Shown here: positions 1 through 6,416 of the stretch, one piece after another
Position numbering within the stretch: the first letter of the stretch is position 1
Layout of the letters: each line of letters opens with the position of its first letter
Origin: an uncultured Clostridium sp.
Lineage (GTDB): Bacteria; Bacillota; Clostridia; Oscillospirales; Acutalibacteraceae
Reading direction: 5' to 3'
DNA: 10,464 nt
Assembly (NCBI GenBank): GCA_934717555.1
Contig: CAKUYY010000045.1
Location: 1 to 10,464 of the forward strand
Position numbers and translations under genes: made by a program
The notes under the pieces: model-generated
Told to the model about the DNA's origin: nothing
Database searches by the model: none
Seen by the model: only the letters and a program-made list of their open reading frames with translations

Positions 1-83
1 TTCCTGGTCAGCACTGTCACCAGCCGGTCGCTTTCACCGATATTCTGTTCTTTGACGATCAGCCCATCGGTATTGATCTGCAT
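1..83 (-). CDS. recO: DNA repair protein RecO, N-terminal part (cut by window edge)
   Basis: RecO helps RecR load RecA onto SSB-coated single-stranded DNA during recombinational repair. Only the first 27 codons are visible. They read MQINTDGLIVKEQNIGESDR followed by LVTVLTR. This matches the start of the RecO N-terminal OB fold, which typically runs T-D-x-(I/L)-V-(I/L)-K-x-x-x-x-x-E-x-D. The ATG at 83 is preceded by GGGAGG at a normal distance. The start lies inside the preceding yqzL-like gene in another frame, giving a 50-bp overlap, so the two are probably translationally coupled. Last visible gene of the leftward operon. The identification is firm for such a short piece because both sequence and position after era fit recO. 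The rest of the gene is outside the window. Confidence 0.85.
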   Translation of the reverse strand, partial: MQINTDGLIVKEQNIGESDRLVTVLTR

Positions 84-198
84 TGACTTCCTCCCGTTGC
101 GGGTTTCCATCCCGCTGCTCTTTCGCCGCCCGGTATTCCAGATAATCCAGGACGCTTCCGGTCCTCTGAAACGATTCCCATGCTGTCTTTTCGTCCAT
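34..198 (-). CDS. yqzL: YqzL-like small protein between era and recO
   Basis: Encodes 54 residues beginning MDEKTAWESFQRTGSVLDYL and then EYRAAKEQ. The pattern W-x-x-F-x-x-T-G-x-x-x-x-Y-L-x-Y is that of the YqzL-like family, small proteins of unknown function usually found between era and recO in Firmicutes. The ATG at 198 has a GGGGG run about seven bases upstream as ribosome binding site. The C-terminal half is polar and rich in Gln, Arg and Glu. It overlaps the start of recO in a different frame, so its tail is constrained by recO and may not be conserved. There is no predicted membrane segment and no catalytic motif. The family assignment rests on motif and position; function is unknown. 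Confidence 0.72.
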   Translation of the reverse strand: MDEKTAWESFQRTGSVLDYLEYRAAKEQRDGNPQREEVNADQYRWADRQRTEYR

Positions 199-323
199 TT
201 CAAATCCCCCAATCCAGAACTGATTTCTTCTATCAGTATTGACGGATTTGAGCCGTCCTATTGAAGGAAAATTTTTGAACTCTTCGCCATCTTTCGCGGA
301 AAACTGGTAAAATCACAAATGGA
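199..323 (-). other. era to yqzL intergenic spacer with weak dyad
   Basis: A 125-bp gap inside the leftward operon. It contains no credible ORF. A 6-bp inverted repeat, ACTGAT/ATCAGT with a 7-base loop (219-237), has no T tract on either strand, so it is not a convincing terminator. No good promoter was seen. Read-through from era into yqzL-recO is the simplest interpretation. Confidence 0.4.
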
Positions 324-1247
324 TTACAAATCAAAATCCTTCTTGTCGAATCCAAAATTTTTCAGGAGTCCTTCCCGGTTGCGCCAATCCTCCTTGACCT
401 TCACCCACAGCTGGAGGTTGATCCGGCAATCAAAAAAGCGCTCCATGTCTTCCCGGGCATAGCTGCCTACTTTTTTCAGCATAGCGCCCTTTTTCCCGAT
501 GATAATCCCTTTGTGGGTATCCCGTTCACAATAAATGGTGGCATCTAAATCCGTGATCCCGCTGCCATCTTCCCGTTCGTGCATCCGTTCTACCGATACC
601 GCCACGCCATGGGGTACTTCCTTATCCAACAGCCGAAGCAATTTTTCCCGAATGATCTCCGCCGCCAGCACCCGTTCAGGCTGGTCGGTCAGGGCGTCGT
701 TATCAAAAAAATGACCTCCCGGCATAGCCAGCTGTTTCAATTCTTCCACCAAATCCGGCAGCCCGTCTTTTGTCTCCGCAGAAACTGGAACCACCGCCTG
801 AAAAGAAAAATGTCTGGTAAATTCCGCGATCTGTCCCATCAGCGCTGACTTATCTTCCAACAGGTCGATCTTATTGATGGCCAATACCGCCGGCAGCCCC
901 ATGGCCTGAAATTTTTTCATCAGTTCCTCTTCCGCAGGGGCAATGTCACGGCCAGCTTCCACCACCAGCAGGCAGGCATCCACGCCCGCCACCGATTCAC
1001 TCACAGACTTAACCATATAATCCCCCAGCCGGGTACGGGGCTTATGGAGGCCCGGTGTGTCAATAAACACCAGCTGTGTTTCTTTCTGGGTTAAAATCCC
1101 CATAATGCGGGTACGGGTGGTCTGGGGCTTACTGGATACAATAGCCACCTTCTGACCCAACATTCTATTGAGCAGGGAGGATTTTCCCACATTGGGCCTC
1201 CCAACAATCGCAATAAACGCGCTTTTTTCCTGAATCTGTTCCGCCAT
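324..1247 (-). CDS. era: GTPase Era
   Basis: Essential GTPase that binds the 3' end of 16S rRNA and assists maturation of the 30S subunit, at the inner face of the membrane. The product is 307 residues, the usual length. All GTPase motifs are visible: G1 GRPNVGKS (16-23), G2 around TTRTR (43-47), G3 DTPGLH (63-68), G4 NKID (125-128) and G5 SAE (156-158). The C-terminal KH domain carries the RNA-binding loop IIIGKKGAMLKKVG (248-261). The reading frame stays open further upstream into dgkA. The start chosen is the ATG at 1247, because AAAGGAGT lies just before it and the family begins only a few residues before the G1 motif. Fifth from the end of the sporulation-proximal cluster and separated from dgkA by 94 bp without a clear terminator, so it is probably co-transcribed. 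Confidence 0.97.
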   Translation of the reverse strand: MAEQIQEKSAFIAIVGRPNVGKSSLLNRMLGQKVAIVSSKPQTTRTRIMGILTQKETQLVFIDTPGLHKPRTRLGDYMVKSVSESVAGVDACLLVVEAGRDIAPAEEELMKKFQAMGLPAVLAINKIDLLEDKSALMGQIAEFTRHFSFQAVVPVSAETKDGLPDLVEELKQLAMPGGHFFDNDALTDQPERVLAAEIIREKLLRLLDKEVPHGVAVSVERMHEREDGSGITDLDATIYCERDTHKGIIIGKKGAMLKKVGSYAREDMERFFDCRINLQLWVKVKEDWRNREGLLKNFGFDKKDFDL

Positions 1248-1251
1248 AGAT

Positions 1252-1258
1252 ACTCCTT
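1252..1258 (-). promoter_or_regulatory. Ribosome binding site fixing the era start
   Basis: On the minus strand AAAGGAG lies about five bases before the ATG at 1247. It picks this start over the longer open frame that runs back into dgkA. Confidence 0.75.
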
Positions 1259-1341
1259 TATGGGATGGGAATTTCTCTGTTTCCCACCGCTGACTTTCTT
1301 TTATTCCTGTTCCCTCTATCTTTTGTGTCCCCGGGTCACCC

Positions 1342-1857
1342 CTATATATCCTGCCCCTTTTTTCCCTGGGTGGCAGGCAATTTTTTCTTTCGTCGAAATA
1401 CATTACGGATTCCCACCGGTCCCAACACCACATATACCAAAGCTACTATTAGGGATAACACCAGCAGTACTACCATATAAGGCCTGTCCATAAAATACGT
1501 CCACATGCGCACAAATGCCGCAGGCTGCCAGAACAGGCAAAGACCTACGGCAATCGCAAACAGCGCGCAAACCAAAACGCCCCCCGCCGCTACATCTTTT
1601 GCGATACGCGCCAGGTGGCTGTAATGGGAAGAGGAAAGATCTGCCAGCCTTTCAGAAGCGGTATTGAACATCTCTGCGGCGATCACCATAGCGAACGTCA
1701 CAAATAAAACGGCATATTGGGAAGCCGTCAATGCAAAAAAGGGAGAAAACAGCAGGGCATACAGCGCAACCGCTGTATGCACCCGCATATTTCTCTCGTT
1801 TTTGATACAATATACAATCCCCTGAAATGCATACCGGAAGCTTCTCAAAAACTTCAT
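1342..1857 (-). CDS. dgkA: Diacylglycerol/undecaprenol kinase family protein with C-terminal extra helix
   Basis: Small integral membrane kinase. In Gram-positives this family phosphorylates undecaprenol with ATP, returning the lipid carrier to cell wall synthesis. Family motifs visible are NERN (20-23), AEMFNTASERLAD (61-73, with the expected acidic and Asn active-site residues E62, N65, E69, D73) and KDVAAGGVL (87-95). Hydrophobic segments lie at about 28-46, 48-64 and 90-110. The protein is 171 residues, against roughly 120-135 for most relatives. The excess is an added hydrophobic segment at about 127-148 followed by a basic tail rich in Lys and Arg. Start at the ATG at 1857, three bases after the ybeY stop, implying translational coupling. 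Substrate preference is inferred from the family. Confidence 0.92.
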   Translation of the reverse strand: MKFLRSFRYAFQGIVYCIKNERNMRVHTAVALYALLFSPFFALTASQYAVLFVTFAMVIAAEMFNTASERLADLSSSHYSHLARIAKDVAAGGVLVCALFAIAVGLCLFWQPAAFVRMWTYFMDRPYMVVLLVLSLIVALVYVVLGPVGIRNVFRRKKKLPATQGKKGQDI

Positions 1858-1860
1858 TGC

Positions 1861-2370
1861 CTATTCTTCATCCTCATTTATGACATAGCTGGAAGTACTG
1901 GGAAGGCCGAGCTGTGTCATTACCAGCTCTTCTTTTTCACGCATACGCACACGTTCCAAACCGTTGTTTTCATGGTCGTATCCCAGTAAATGCAATACGG
2001 AATGGGCTGTCAAATATCCCACTTCACGCTGTAATGTATGTCCATAGCGCTCTGCTTGTTCGGTCGCCTTTTCCATAGAAATGACCACATCTCCTAGGAT
2101 CTGAGCTCCATTCTCCGGATTGATATCATACACGCCATTTTCTCCCATCGGGAAAGAAAGTACATCTGTAGGGGCATCAATTCCCCTGTGCAGCCGGTTG
2201 AGCTCATGAATCTGCTTATTATCCACAAATGTCACGCTGATTTCCGCGGGACCTTGAAACTCTTCCAGACGGAGCACCGCATTGCAGCACCGGCGCACCA
2301 GCATACGAAGACCTGTGGGGATTTTAACTTCTTTCTGATTGTTTGTAATAATTACTTTAATCTTATCCAT
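1861..2370 (-). CDS. ybeY: Endoribonuclease YbeY (rRNA maturation factor)
   Basis: Zinc-dependent single-strand endoribonuclease needed for 16S rRNA 3'-end maturation and ribosome quality control. The product is 169 residues, normal for the family. The diagnostic zinc site HSVLHLLGYDH is at 123-133, giving H123, H127 and H133 as ligands. The conserved segments TDVLSFPM (68-75) and ILGDVVIS (91-98) are also present. The ATG at 2370 follows the phoH stop by two bases. The nearest good Shine-Dalgarno (GGAGGG) is about 18 bases upstream, inside the phoH end, so translation probably depends on coupling to phoH. It forms a functional group with era, since both act on the 3' region of 16S rRNA. Confidence 0.96.
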   Translation of the reverse strand: MDKIKVIITNNQKEVKIPTGLRMLVRRCCNAVLRLEEFQGPAEISVTFVDNKQIHELNRLHRGIDAPTDVLSFPMGENGVYDINPENGAQILGDVVISMEKATEQAERYGHTLQREVGYLTAHSVLHLLGYDHENNGLERVRMREKEELVMTQLGLPSTSSYVINEDEE

Positions 2371-2372
2371 AG

Positions 2373-3338
2373 CTATCTGTAACGTTTACCCTCCTCTGAT
2401 TTCTCATATGCCTTGATGATCTCCTGCACCAACTGATGGCGAACTACATCTTTCTCGGAAAAACGGATCTGGGAAATACCTGAAATTCCTTTGAGAATTT
2501 TCAGGACATCCTTGAGCCCGGAACGTTTTCCATCCGGCAAATCAATTTGTGTAATATCTCCGGTAATCACCATTTTGGAATTAAACCCTAAACGGGTTAA
2601 AAACATTTTCATTTGTTCCGGGGTGGTATTCTGCGCTTCATCCAAAATAATAAAACTGTCGTCCAAAGTGCGCCCGCGCATATAGGCCAGCGGCGCCACC
2701 TCTATATTTCCCCGTTCCACATATTTCTGGTAATTCTCCGCCCCCAGCATATCAAACAGAGCATCGTAAAGAGGACGGAGATATGGGTCTACTTTCTGCT
2801 GCAAATCCCCGGGGAGGAACCCCAGCTTTTCCCCCGCCTCCACAGCGGGGCGCGTCAAAATAATGCGGTTTACTTCCCTGGCGCGGAAAGCGGTCACTGC
2901 CATCGCCACGGCAAGATAGGTTTTTCCCGTTCCAGCTGGGCCTACCCCAATCGTGACAATATTCTCCTTAATAGCGGTACAATAATTCTTCTGGCCTATG
3001 GTCTTGGGCTTTACCGGCTTTCCCCGGGATGTGATACAGATACAGTCTCCCGCCAGGCTCTCAATTTTCTGCTCGCTTCCTTCATTTACCAGCGACATAC
3101 AATAGCGAACATTCTGCTCGCTCAGTGTTTCCCCCCGATTGATCAGGGAAAGCAGGCTGGAAATGACCCTGCAAGCCTTAGAAACGTTTTCCGCCTCTCC
3201 GCTCACTTTTAATTCGGAACCCCTGCTGATTACATCTACCATATACTCATTCTCAATTAAGCGGATATTCTCGTCGAAATTTCCAAACAGGGCGGCGGCT
3301 TGTTCCATCCGATCAATATTAATCAACTGTTCGGTCAT
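2373..3338 (-). CDS. phoH: PhoH family ATPase
   Basis: Cytoplasmic P-loop ATPase of the PhoH/PhoL group, linked by family and neighbourhood to RNA metabolism and ribosome maturation alongside YbeY. The product is 321 residues. A small KH-like N-terminal region covers about 20-70. The ATPase core has Walker A GPAGTGKT (133-140), the conserved segment TRPAVEAGEKLGFLPGD (162-178), Walker B FIILDEAQN (229-237) and a sensor-type motif VITGDITQIDLP (257-268). Start is the ATG at 3338, with AGGTGG close upstream. It is the first gene of the leftward housekeeping operon, and the 319-bp gap before it carries promoter candidates. In B. subtilis a pgpH (yqfF) gene separates phoH from ybeY; here the two are only two bases apart. 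Confidence 0.96.
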   Translation of the reverse strand: MTEQLINIDRMEQAAALFGNFDENIRLIENEYMVDVISRGSELKVSGEAENVSKACRVISSLLSLINRGETLSEQNVRYCMSLVNEGSEQKIESLAGDCICITSRGKPVKPKTIGQKNYCTAIKENIVTIGVGPAGTGKTYLAVAMAVTAFRAREVNRIILTRPAVEAGEKLGFLPGDLQQKVDPYLRPLYDALFDMLGAENYQKYVERGNIEVAPLAYMRGRTLDDSFIILDEAQNTTPEQMKMFLTRLGFNSKMVITGDITQIDLPDGKRSGLKDVLKILKGISGISQIRFSEKDVVRHQLVQEIIKAYEKSEEGKRYR

Positions 3339-3407
3339 TCAACCACCTGCGATTCCTTTAAATTCTAGTAAAAAGATATCAAAATCCATTCACTTTATTG
3401 TTAATTT

Positions 3408-3436
3408 ATTATATCACAAGAATTTCATGAAGTCAT
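3408..3436 (-). promoter_or_regulatory. Vegetative-type promoter of the phoH operon
   Basis: On the minus strand the -35 is ATGACT (3431-3436) and the -10 is TATAAT (3408-3413), with a 17-base spacer. The -10 is preceded by TGA, forming a complete extended -10 (TGnTATAAT). Transcription would start near 3401, about 60 bases before the phoH ATG. Best promoter candidate for the housekeeping operon. Confidence 0.68.
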
Positions 3437-3566
3437 CAGAAAAATTTTAATTTCGCAAATTTTGTAGAATCTGATATAAGCCTCCAATGTTTGTTGTTCA
3501 CGATTCCATATTTTAAATAAGATTTCACAGAATTATGAAAACAAGCTTTGAATAAAGGTGGAATAA

Positions 3567-3594
3567 ATTGTAAAACCTACCAAAATTCTGTCAA
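3567..3594 (-). promoter_or_regulatory. Second upstream promoter candidate in the phoH leader
   Basis: On the minus strand TTGACA (3589-3594, perfect -35) is followed after 16 bases by TACAAT (3567-3572, five of six). Transcription would begin about 220 bases before phoH. No gene lies directly downstream, so this is either a second phoH-operon promoter with a long leader or the promoter of a small RNA. Confidence 0.5.
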
Positions 3595-3657
3595 AAAGCA
3601 AGTGAAATATTTTTGTATTTTTCTCATAAATTGTAACTTTATCGTTCAAAAGTACCC

Positions 3658-4836
3658 TTACGGAAGCAATAAGGGGCTTTCTTCCGCAATATTTTCTTCA
3701 CACTCGTAAACAACTTCCAAATAATAACTGTTATTTTTTATCCCTGTCGTTTCCCTGCGGTCCAGGATCGTGATCCCCGCCAGTTCACTTTCTTCCTTTT
3801 GTTGTAGCTGCTCTCTCGCCTGCTGGGCTGCCTCTTCCTCTGTCAGCGTGATCTCCTGTTTTTCCTGCTGGGACCATGTCTCTGTATACACAGTAACAGG
3901 AAGCTTTACATCGCCAATTCTCCATGGTTCCTTTGTCCTCTGGCATGTATACCCTTCCTGAGGTACAAAGGCTACATTAATGGGAAGGTCAATTCCAAAT
4001 ACGCTAATTCTTCTTCTTTGTATGGTTTCCCCTGTGGGTATTTCCACTGTCTGCTGCAAAGGGATTTCTACACGCAGGGTACGGTTGGTTACCGCATATA
4101 CTTTTCCAGAAGCATGCCGCAGCTGACTATTTCCCTGGGTATCCTCCACCACTCCATTGATTAAAAGCTGTCCTTTCAGCACTGCGTCCCCCGCTTTTAC
4201 CGCTGGAGTACCAGCATAAACCTCCAGACGCACCACCTGCCCGCTGGAGGAAGACACCATATTACAGGGCTGGTCTTCCGGAACCATATCAGGCGGCACA
4301 TCCCGCTCCTTAAGCTCCACCTCCACCACGCTGCCCTGTTGGTTAATAGCGATCCAGGAAAGTTCCGGCAGAGCGGCCATTGCTTGCTGTTCCATTAGTT
4401 TGGCCCGTATTTCTGACTTTAAAACACCAGGGCGTACTCCGATGTCCTCCATTACGTTCTGTACCTGTTCCTCTGTCAGAGTTTCCACGCCATGGATTTC
4501 CACATCCCATACATACAGTGATAAGACATACAAAACACCAAAAAAAGCTACTGCTCCCACCAGCAACCCCGCCCTCCCCCTGTATTTCTTAGTACGAAAA
4601 GGAAGGCCGCATCTTTTTTGTACCTTAAGCCGCATCCCAGCCTTTCTTGCCAGCGGGCGCAGGCCAATATAATCCGATTTGGAAACGCAGGCATATAGTA
4701 CCCCATTACGGCAGTGAACTTCCCAGAGATTAATTTCTTCCCGAGCGCACAGGTTCATGAAACGCTCCGGAAAGTCCCCTGTCCCCCGAAAGGTCACATA
4801 TCCAAATAACCATCTTAACAAACGAACCAGGATCAA
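3658..4836 (-). CDS. yqfD: Sporulation protein YqfD
   Basis: Membrane-anchored sporulation protein; in B. subtilis it belongs to the mother-cell sigma-E regulon. The product is 392 residues, as expected. There is a cytoplasmic-type N-terminal region (1-88, with FxGTGDFPERFMN near 16-28 and the family-typical KSDYIGLRPLARKAG at 53-67). One strong membrane helix lies at about 90-109. A long extracytoplasmic region follows, beginning with a POTRA-like segment containing VEIHGVETLTEEQV (112-125). The C-terminus is rich in Glu and Gln (about 320-360). The start is TTG at 4836, chosen because AGGAG lies nine bases upstream, overlapping the yqfC stop, and no ATG fits. It follows yqfC by 13 bases, forming the usual yqfC-yqfD pair. 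Biochemical role unknown. Confidence 0.93.
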   Translation of the reverse strand: MILVRLLRWLFGYVTFRGTGDFPERFMNLCAREEINLWEVHCRNGVLYACVSKSDYIGLRPLARKAGMRLKVQKRCGLPFRTKKYRGRAGLLVGAVAFFGVLYVLSLYVWDVEIHGVETLTEEQVQNVMEDIGVRPGVLKSEIRAKLMEQQAMAALPELSWIAINQQGSVVEVELKERDVPPDMVPEDQPCNMVSSSSGQVVRLEVYAGTPAVKAGDAVLKGQLLINGVVEDTQGNSQLRHASGKVYAVTNRTLRVEIPLQQTVEIPTGETIQRRRISVFGIDLPINVAFVPQEGYTCQRTKEPWRIGDVKLPVTVYTETWSQQEKQEITLTEEEAAQQAREQLQQKEESELAGITILDRRETTGIKNNSYYLEVVYECEENIAEESPLLLP

Positions 4837-4849
4837 ACGGCGTCACTCC

Positions 4850-5155
4850 TCACACTCCAAATTCTATGGAAGTGATAAATCCCTCCACAATCAATGAATC
4901 CGCCGTCAGGCATTTGATGGACAGGCATCTTCCCTGAAAACAGGTGACCATCTTCCCCGCATGGATCCTTATCCGGTTTTCATCATATTCCAATATCCCC
5001 CGGCACCCATCCACAATGACCTCTCGGTTTCCATTCATCTCAAAATGCGCCGCCCCGGATAAGGCGCTAGGGGGCAGCTGCAAGCTGCTGGTTACTTTAT
5101 GGATGCGTTCGGCCGGTAGGCGTTCCCCTTGTGGGGACTTACAACGCCTTTTCAT
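4850..5155 (-). CDS. yqfC: Sporulation protein YqfC
   Basis: Small YabP/YqfC-family sporulation protein, 101 residues from the chosen start. The family domain covers most of the chain, including EVIVDGCRGILEYDENRIRI (about 44-63) and a C-terminal LIVEGFITSIEFG, a beta-rich pattern typical of YabP/YqfC proteins. The start is the ATG at 5155 (MKRRCK), because GGAGG sits seven bases before it; an alternative ATG at 5161 is too close to that site. A longer open frame reaches 5242 but has no ribosome binding site and would cover the divergent promoter region. It is paired with yqfD and divergent from ylbJ. Mother-cell sigma-E control is inferred from the family and from a promoter-like sequence upstream. 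Confidence 0.9.
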   Translation of the reverse strand: MKRRCKSPQGERLPAERIHKVTSSLQLPPSALSGAAHFEMNGNREVIVDGCRGILEYDENRIRIHAGKMVTCFQGRCLSIKCLTADSLIVEGFITSIEFGV

Positions 5156-5190
5156 TGTCATCCCTCCATCCCTGAGATTCCCAACAATAA

Positions 5191-5220
5191 GACTTATGCA
5201 ACCAGTGCCATAAAAATCAC
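5191..5220 (-). promoter_or_regulatory. Candidate sigma-E-type promoter of yqfC-yqfD
   Basis: On the minus strand the -35-like GTGATTTT (5213-5220) is followed after 14 bases by CATAAGTC (5191-5198). This resembles the sigma-E pattern of an ATA-containing -35 and a CATAnnnT -10, though it is imperfect at both boxes. The yqfCD operon is sigma-E dependent in B. subtilis, which supports the reading. No vegetative promoter was found here. Confidence 0.4.
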
Positions 5221-5235
5221 CAGCCTTCATATATA
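5207..5235 (+). promoter_or_regulatory. Candidate sigma-E-type promoter of ylbJ
   Basis: GCCATAAA (5207-5214) followed after 13 bases by CATATATA (5228-5235) matches the sigma-E style of -35 and -10 well. A start near 5242 would give a leader of about 28 bases before the TTG. ylbJ is known from B. subtilis as a sigma-E gene. The -35 shares two bases with the opposing yqfC -35. Confidence 0.5.
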
Positions 5236-5256
5236 TAAACAAAGCGCCGCAATTTT

Positions 5257-5266
5257 GGAGGTGATC
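5257..5266 (+). promoter_or_regulatory. Near-perfect ribosome binding site of ylbJ
   Basis: GGAGGTGATC is complementary to the 3' end of 16S rRNA over ten bases. It lies correctly placed before the TTG at 5270, which decides this non-ATG start. Confidence 0.75.
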
Positions 5267-5269
5267 GCA

Positions 5270-6391
5270 TTGTCCTCAATCTCACGTACTGCTGCCATCT
5301 CTAACACCGTATTGTGTATCGTCGCCGCCTGTGGAATCCTACTATTGCCCCAGTCTGCCGCCACAGGCGCCCAAACTGGACTTTCGTTTTGTGCCCAAGT
5401 TTTAATTCCTTCTCTTTTCCCTTTTATGGTTCTGTCATCCTTTGTGGTAAAATCCGGCCTGTCTTCCTTTTTAAGTAAACCCCTAAAACCGATTACCCAG
5501 CATTTGTTTCATCTTCCCGGGTGTACGGGCGCTACAATCGTCATGGCGTTGGTAGGGGGATATCCTGCTGGTGCACGTGGTATCAAAGCCCTGATAGACC
5601 AGGGAAATATCACCCCGAAACAAGGGGAACGGATGCTGACTTTTTGTGTCGGTGCTGGCCCTGCCTTTGTGATTAGTGTCGTGGGAACCGGACTTTTAGG
5701 GAGCGCCTGGGCGGGGGTTGTCTTATTTGCTTCCCAAATCTTCGCTTCCCTTTTCATCGGTATTCTTACAGGGCTTCTCAGCCGTGATTCCCAGCCTTCT
5801 CAGCCCTCCCCTGCCCGAACTTCTTCCATACGTTTTGCCGACGCTCTGGTGGAATCCACATCTGATTCCACTGGGGGAATGCTGAATATGTGCGCCTTTG
5901 TCATTCTTTTTTCCACTCTTTTGACCCTTTTGCAGGATAGCGGTTTTTCTCAAACCATATCACAGGCTCTACTTTTTGTAGGGGTCCCTTCCAGCACCGC
6001 CAATTCAGTGGTTTCCATCTTATTGGAAGTGACCAACGGCTGCTCGCTGGCAGCACACAACGGCGTTTCTCCAGCCTTTTTATCCTTTGCTCTAGGTTGG
6101 GCAGGAATCTGCGTACATTTTCAAATTTTCACCTCTCTCAGCGGAATTTCTTTTTCCCGCGCCAAATTTATGGCATTTCGTCTTTTACATGGTGGAATTG
6201 CGGCCTTATTTTCCGGGGTGCTTCTGCATATTTCCCCCAAGACGTCAGAAGTATTTTCTACCGTTTCCCAGCCTGTACAACCTTTGATGGCTGCTGATTT
6301 GACAGGCAGCTTGATGCTTTTAGCAGCATGCGCTATGTTCCTGCTGACATTATCCGCAAAGGATATGGATTTTAGCCGTAAAAAGTGTTAG
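5270..6391 (+). CDS. ylbJ: Sporulation integral membrane protein YlbJ
   Basis: Polytopic membrane protein needed for normal spore formation, placed by family in the mother cell and related to nucleoside-recognition (Gate) domain proteins. The product is 373 residues from the TTG at 5270. Hydrophobic segments are spread along the chain, at about 11-28, 42-62, 86-100, 125-145, 146-170, 206-222, 268-290, 302-320 and 343-362. Recognisable conserved patches are GGYPAGARG (96-104), FCVGAGPAFVI (125-135) and LEVTNGCSLAA (252-262). The open frame extends upstream to 5129, but that part overlaps yqfC and the promoters. The TTG has an exceptional ribosome binding site. It diverges from yqfC and is followed after 25 bases by a small cysteine-rich gene. 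The substrate, if it transports one, is unknown. Confidence 0.9.
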   Translation: MSSISRTAAISNTVLCIVAACGILLLPQSAATGAQTGLSFCAQVLIPSLFPFMVLSSFVVKSGLSSFLSKPLKPITQHLFHLPGCTGATIVMALVGGYPAGARGIKALIDQGNITPKQGERMLTFCVGAGPAFVISVVGTGLLGSAWAGVVLFASQIFASLFIGILTGLLSRDSQPSQPSPARTSSIRFADALVESTSDSTGGMLNMCAFVILFSTLLTLLQDSGFSQTISQALLFVGVPSSTANSVVSILLEVTNGCSLAAHNGVSPAFLSFALGWAGICVHFQIFTSLSGISFSRAKFMAFRLLHGGIAALFSGVLLHISPKTSEVFSTVSQPVQPLMAADLTGSLMLLAACAMFLLTLSAKDMDFSRKKC

Positions 6392-6416
6392 AATAATTAA
6401 TAAAGGAGGGATCTGT

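Larger units (their letters stand above)
3339..3657 (-). other. AT-rich leader region between yqfD and phoH
   Basis: A 319-bp non-coding gap, clearly richer in A and T than the flanking genes. It holds two minus-strand promoter candidates (3408-3436 and 3567-3594). No hairpin with a T tract was found after yqfD, so yqfD transcripts may run into phoH. The only tiny ORFs in the gap are very short and lack a well-placed ribosome binding site. Confidence 0.5.

Noticed and set aside
1262..1295. Possible attenuator hairpin (TGGGAA/TTCCCA) before era
   Set aside because: Short stem with no T tract and no alternative structure; probably chance in an operon spacer.
1248..1433. Extension of the era frame by 62 codons into dgkA
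   Set aside because: The extra segment resembles no Era protein, overlaps dgkA in another frame, and the ATG at 1247 has a proper ribosome binding site.
2613..3212. 199-codon open frame on the plus strand
   Set aside because: It lies opposite phoH, has no recognisable domain or good ribosome binding site, and is explained as a shadow of the conserved gene.
5156..5242. Upstream extension of yqfC by 29 codons
   Set aside because: No ribosome binding site at that ATG, it reads through the promoter region, and family length fits the start at 5155.
5129..5269. Upstream extension of ylbJ by 47 codons
   Set aside because: It would overlap the yqfC start and both promoters, has no ribosome binding site, and the TTG at 5270 has an almost perfect one.
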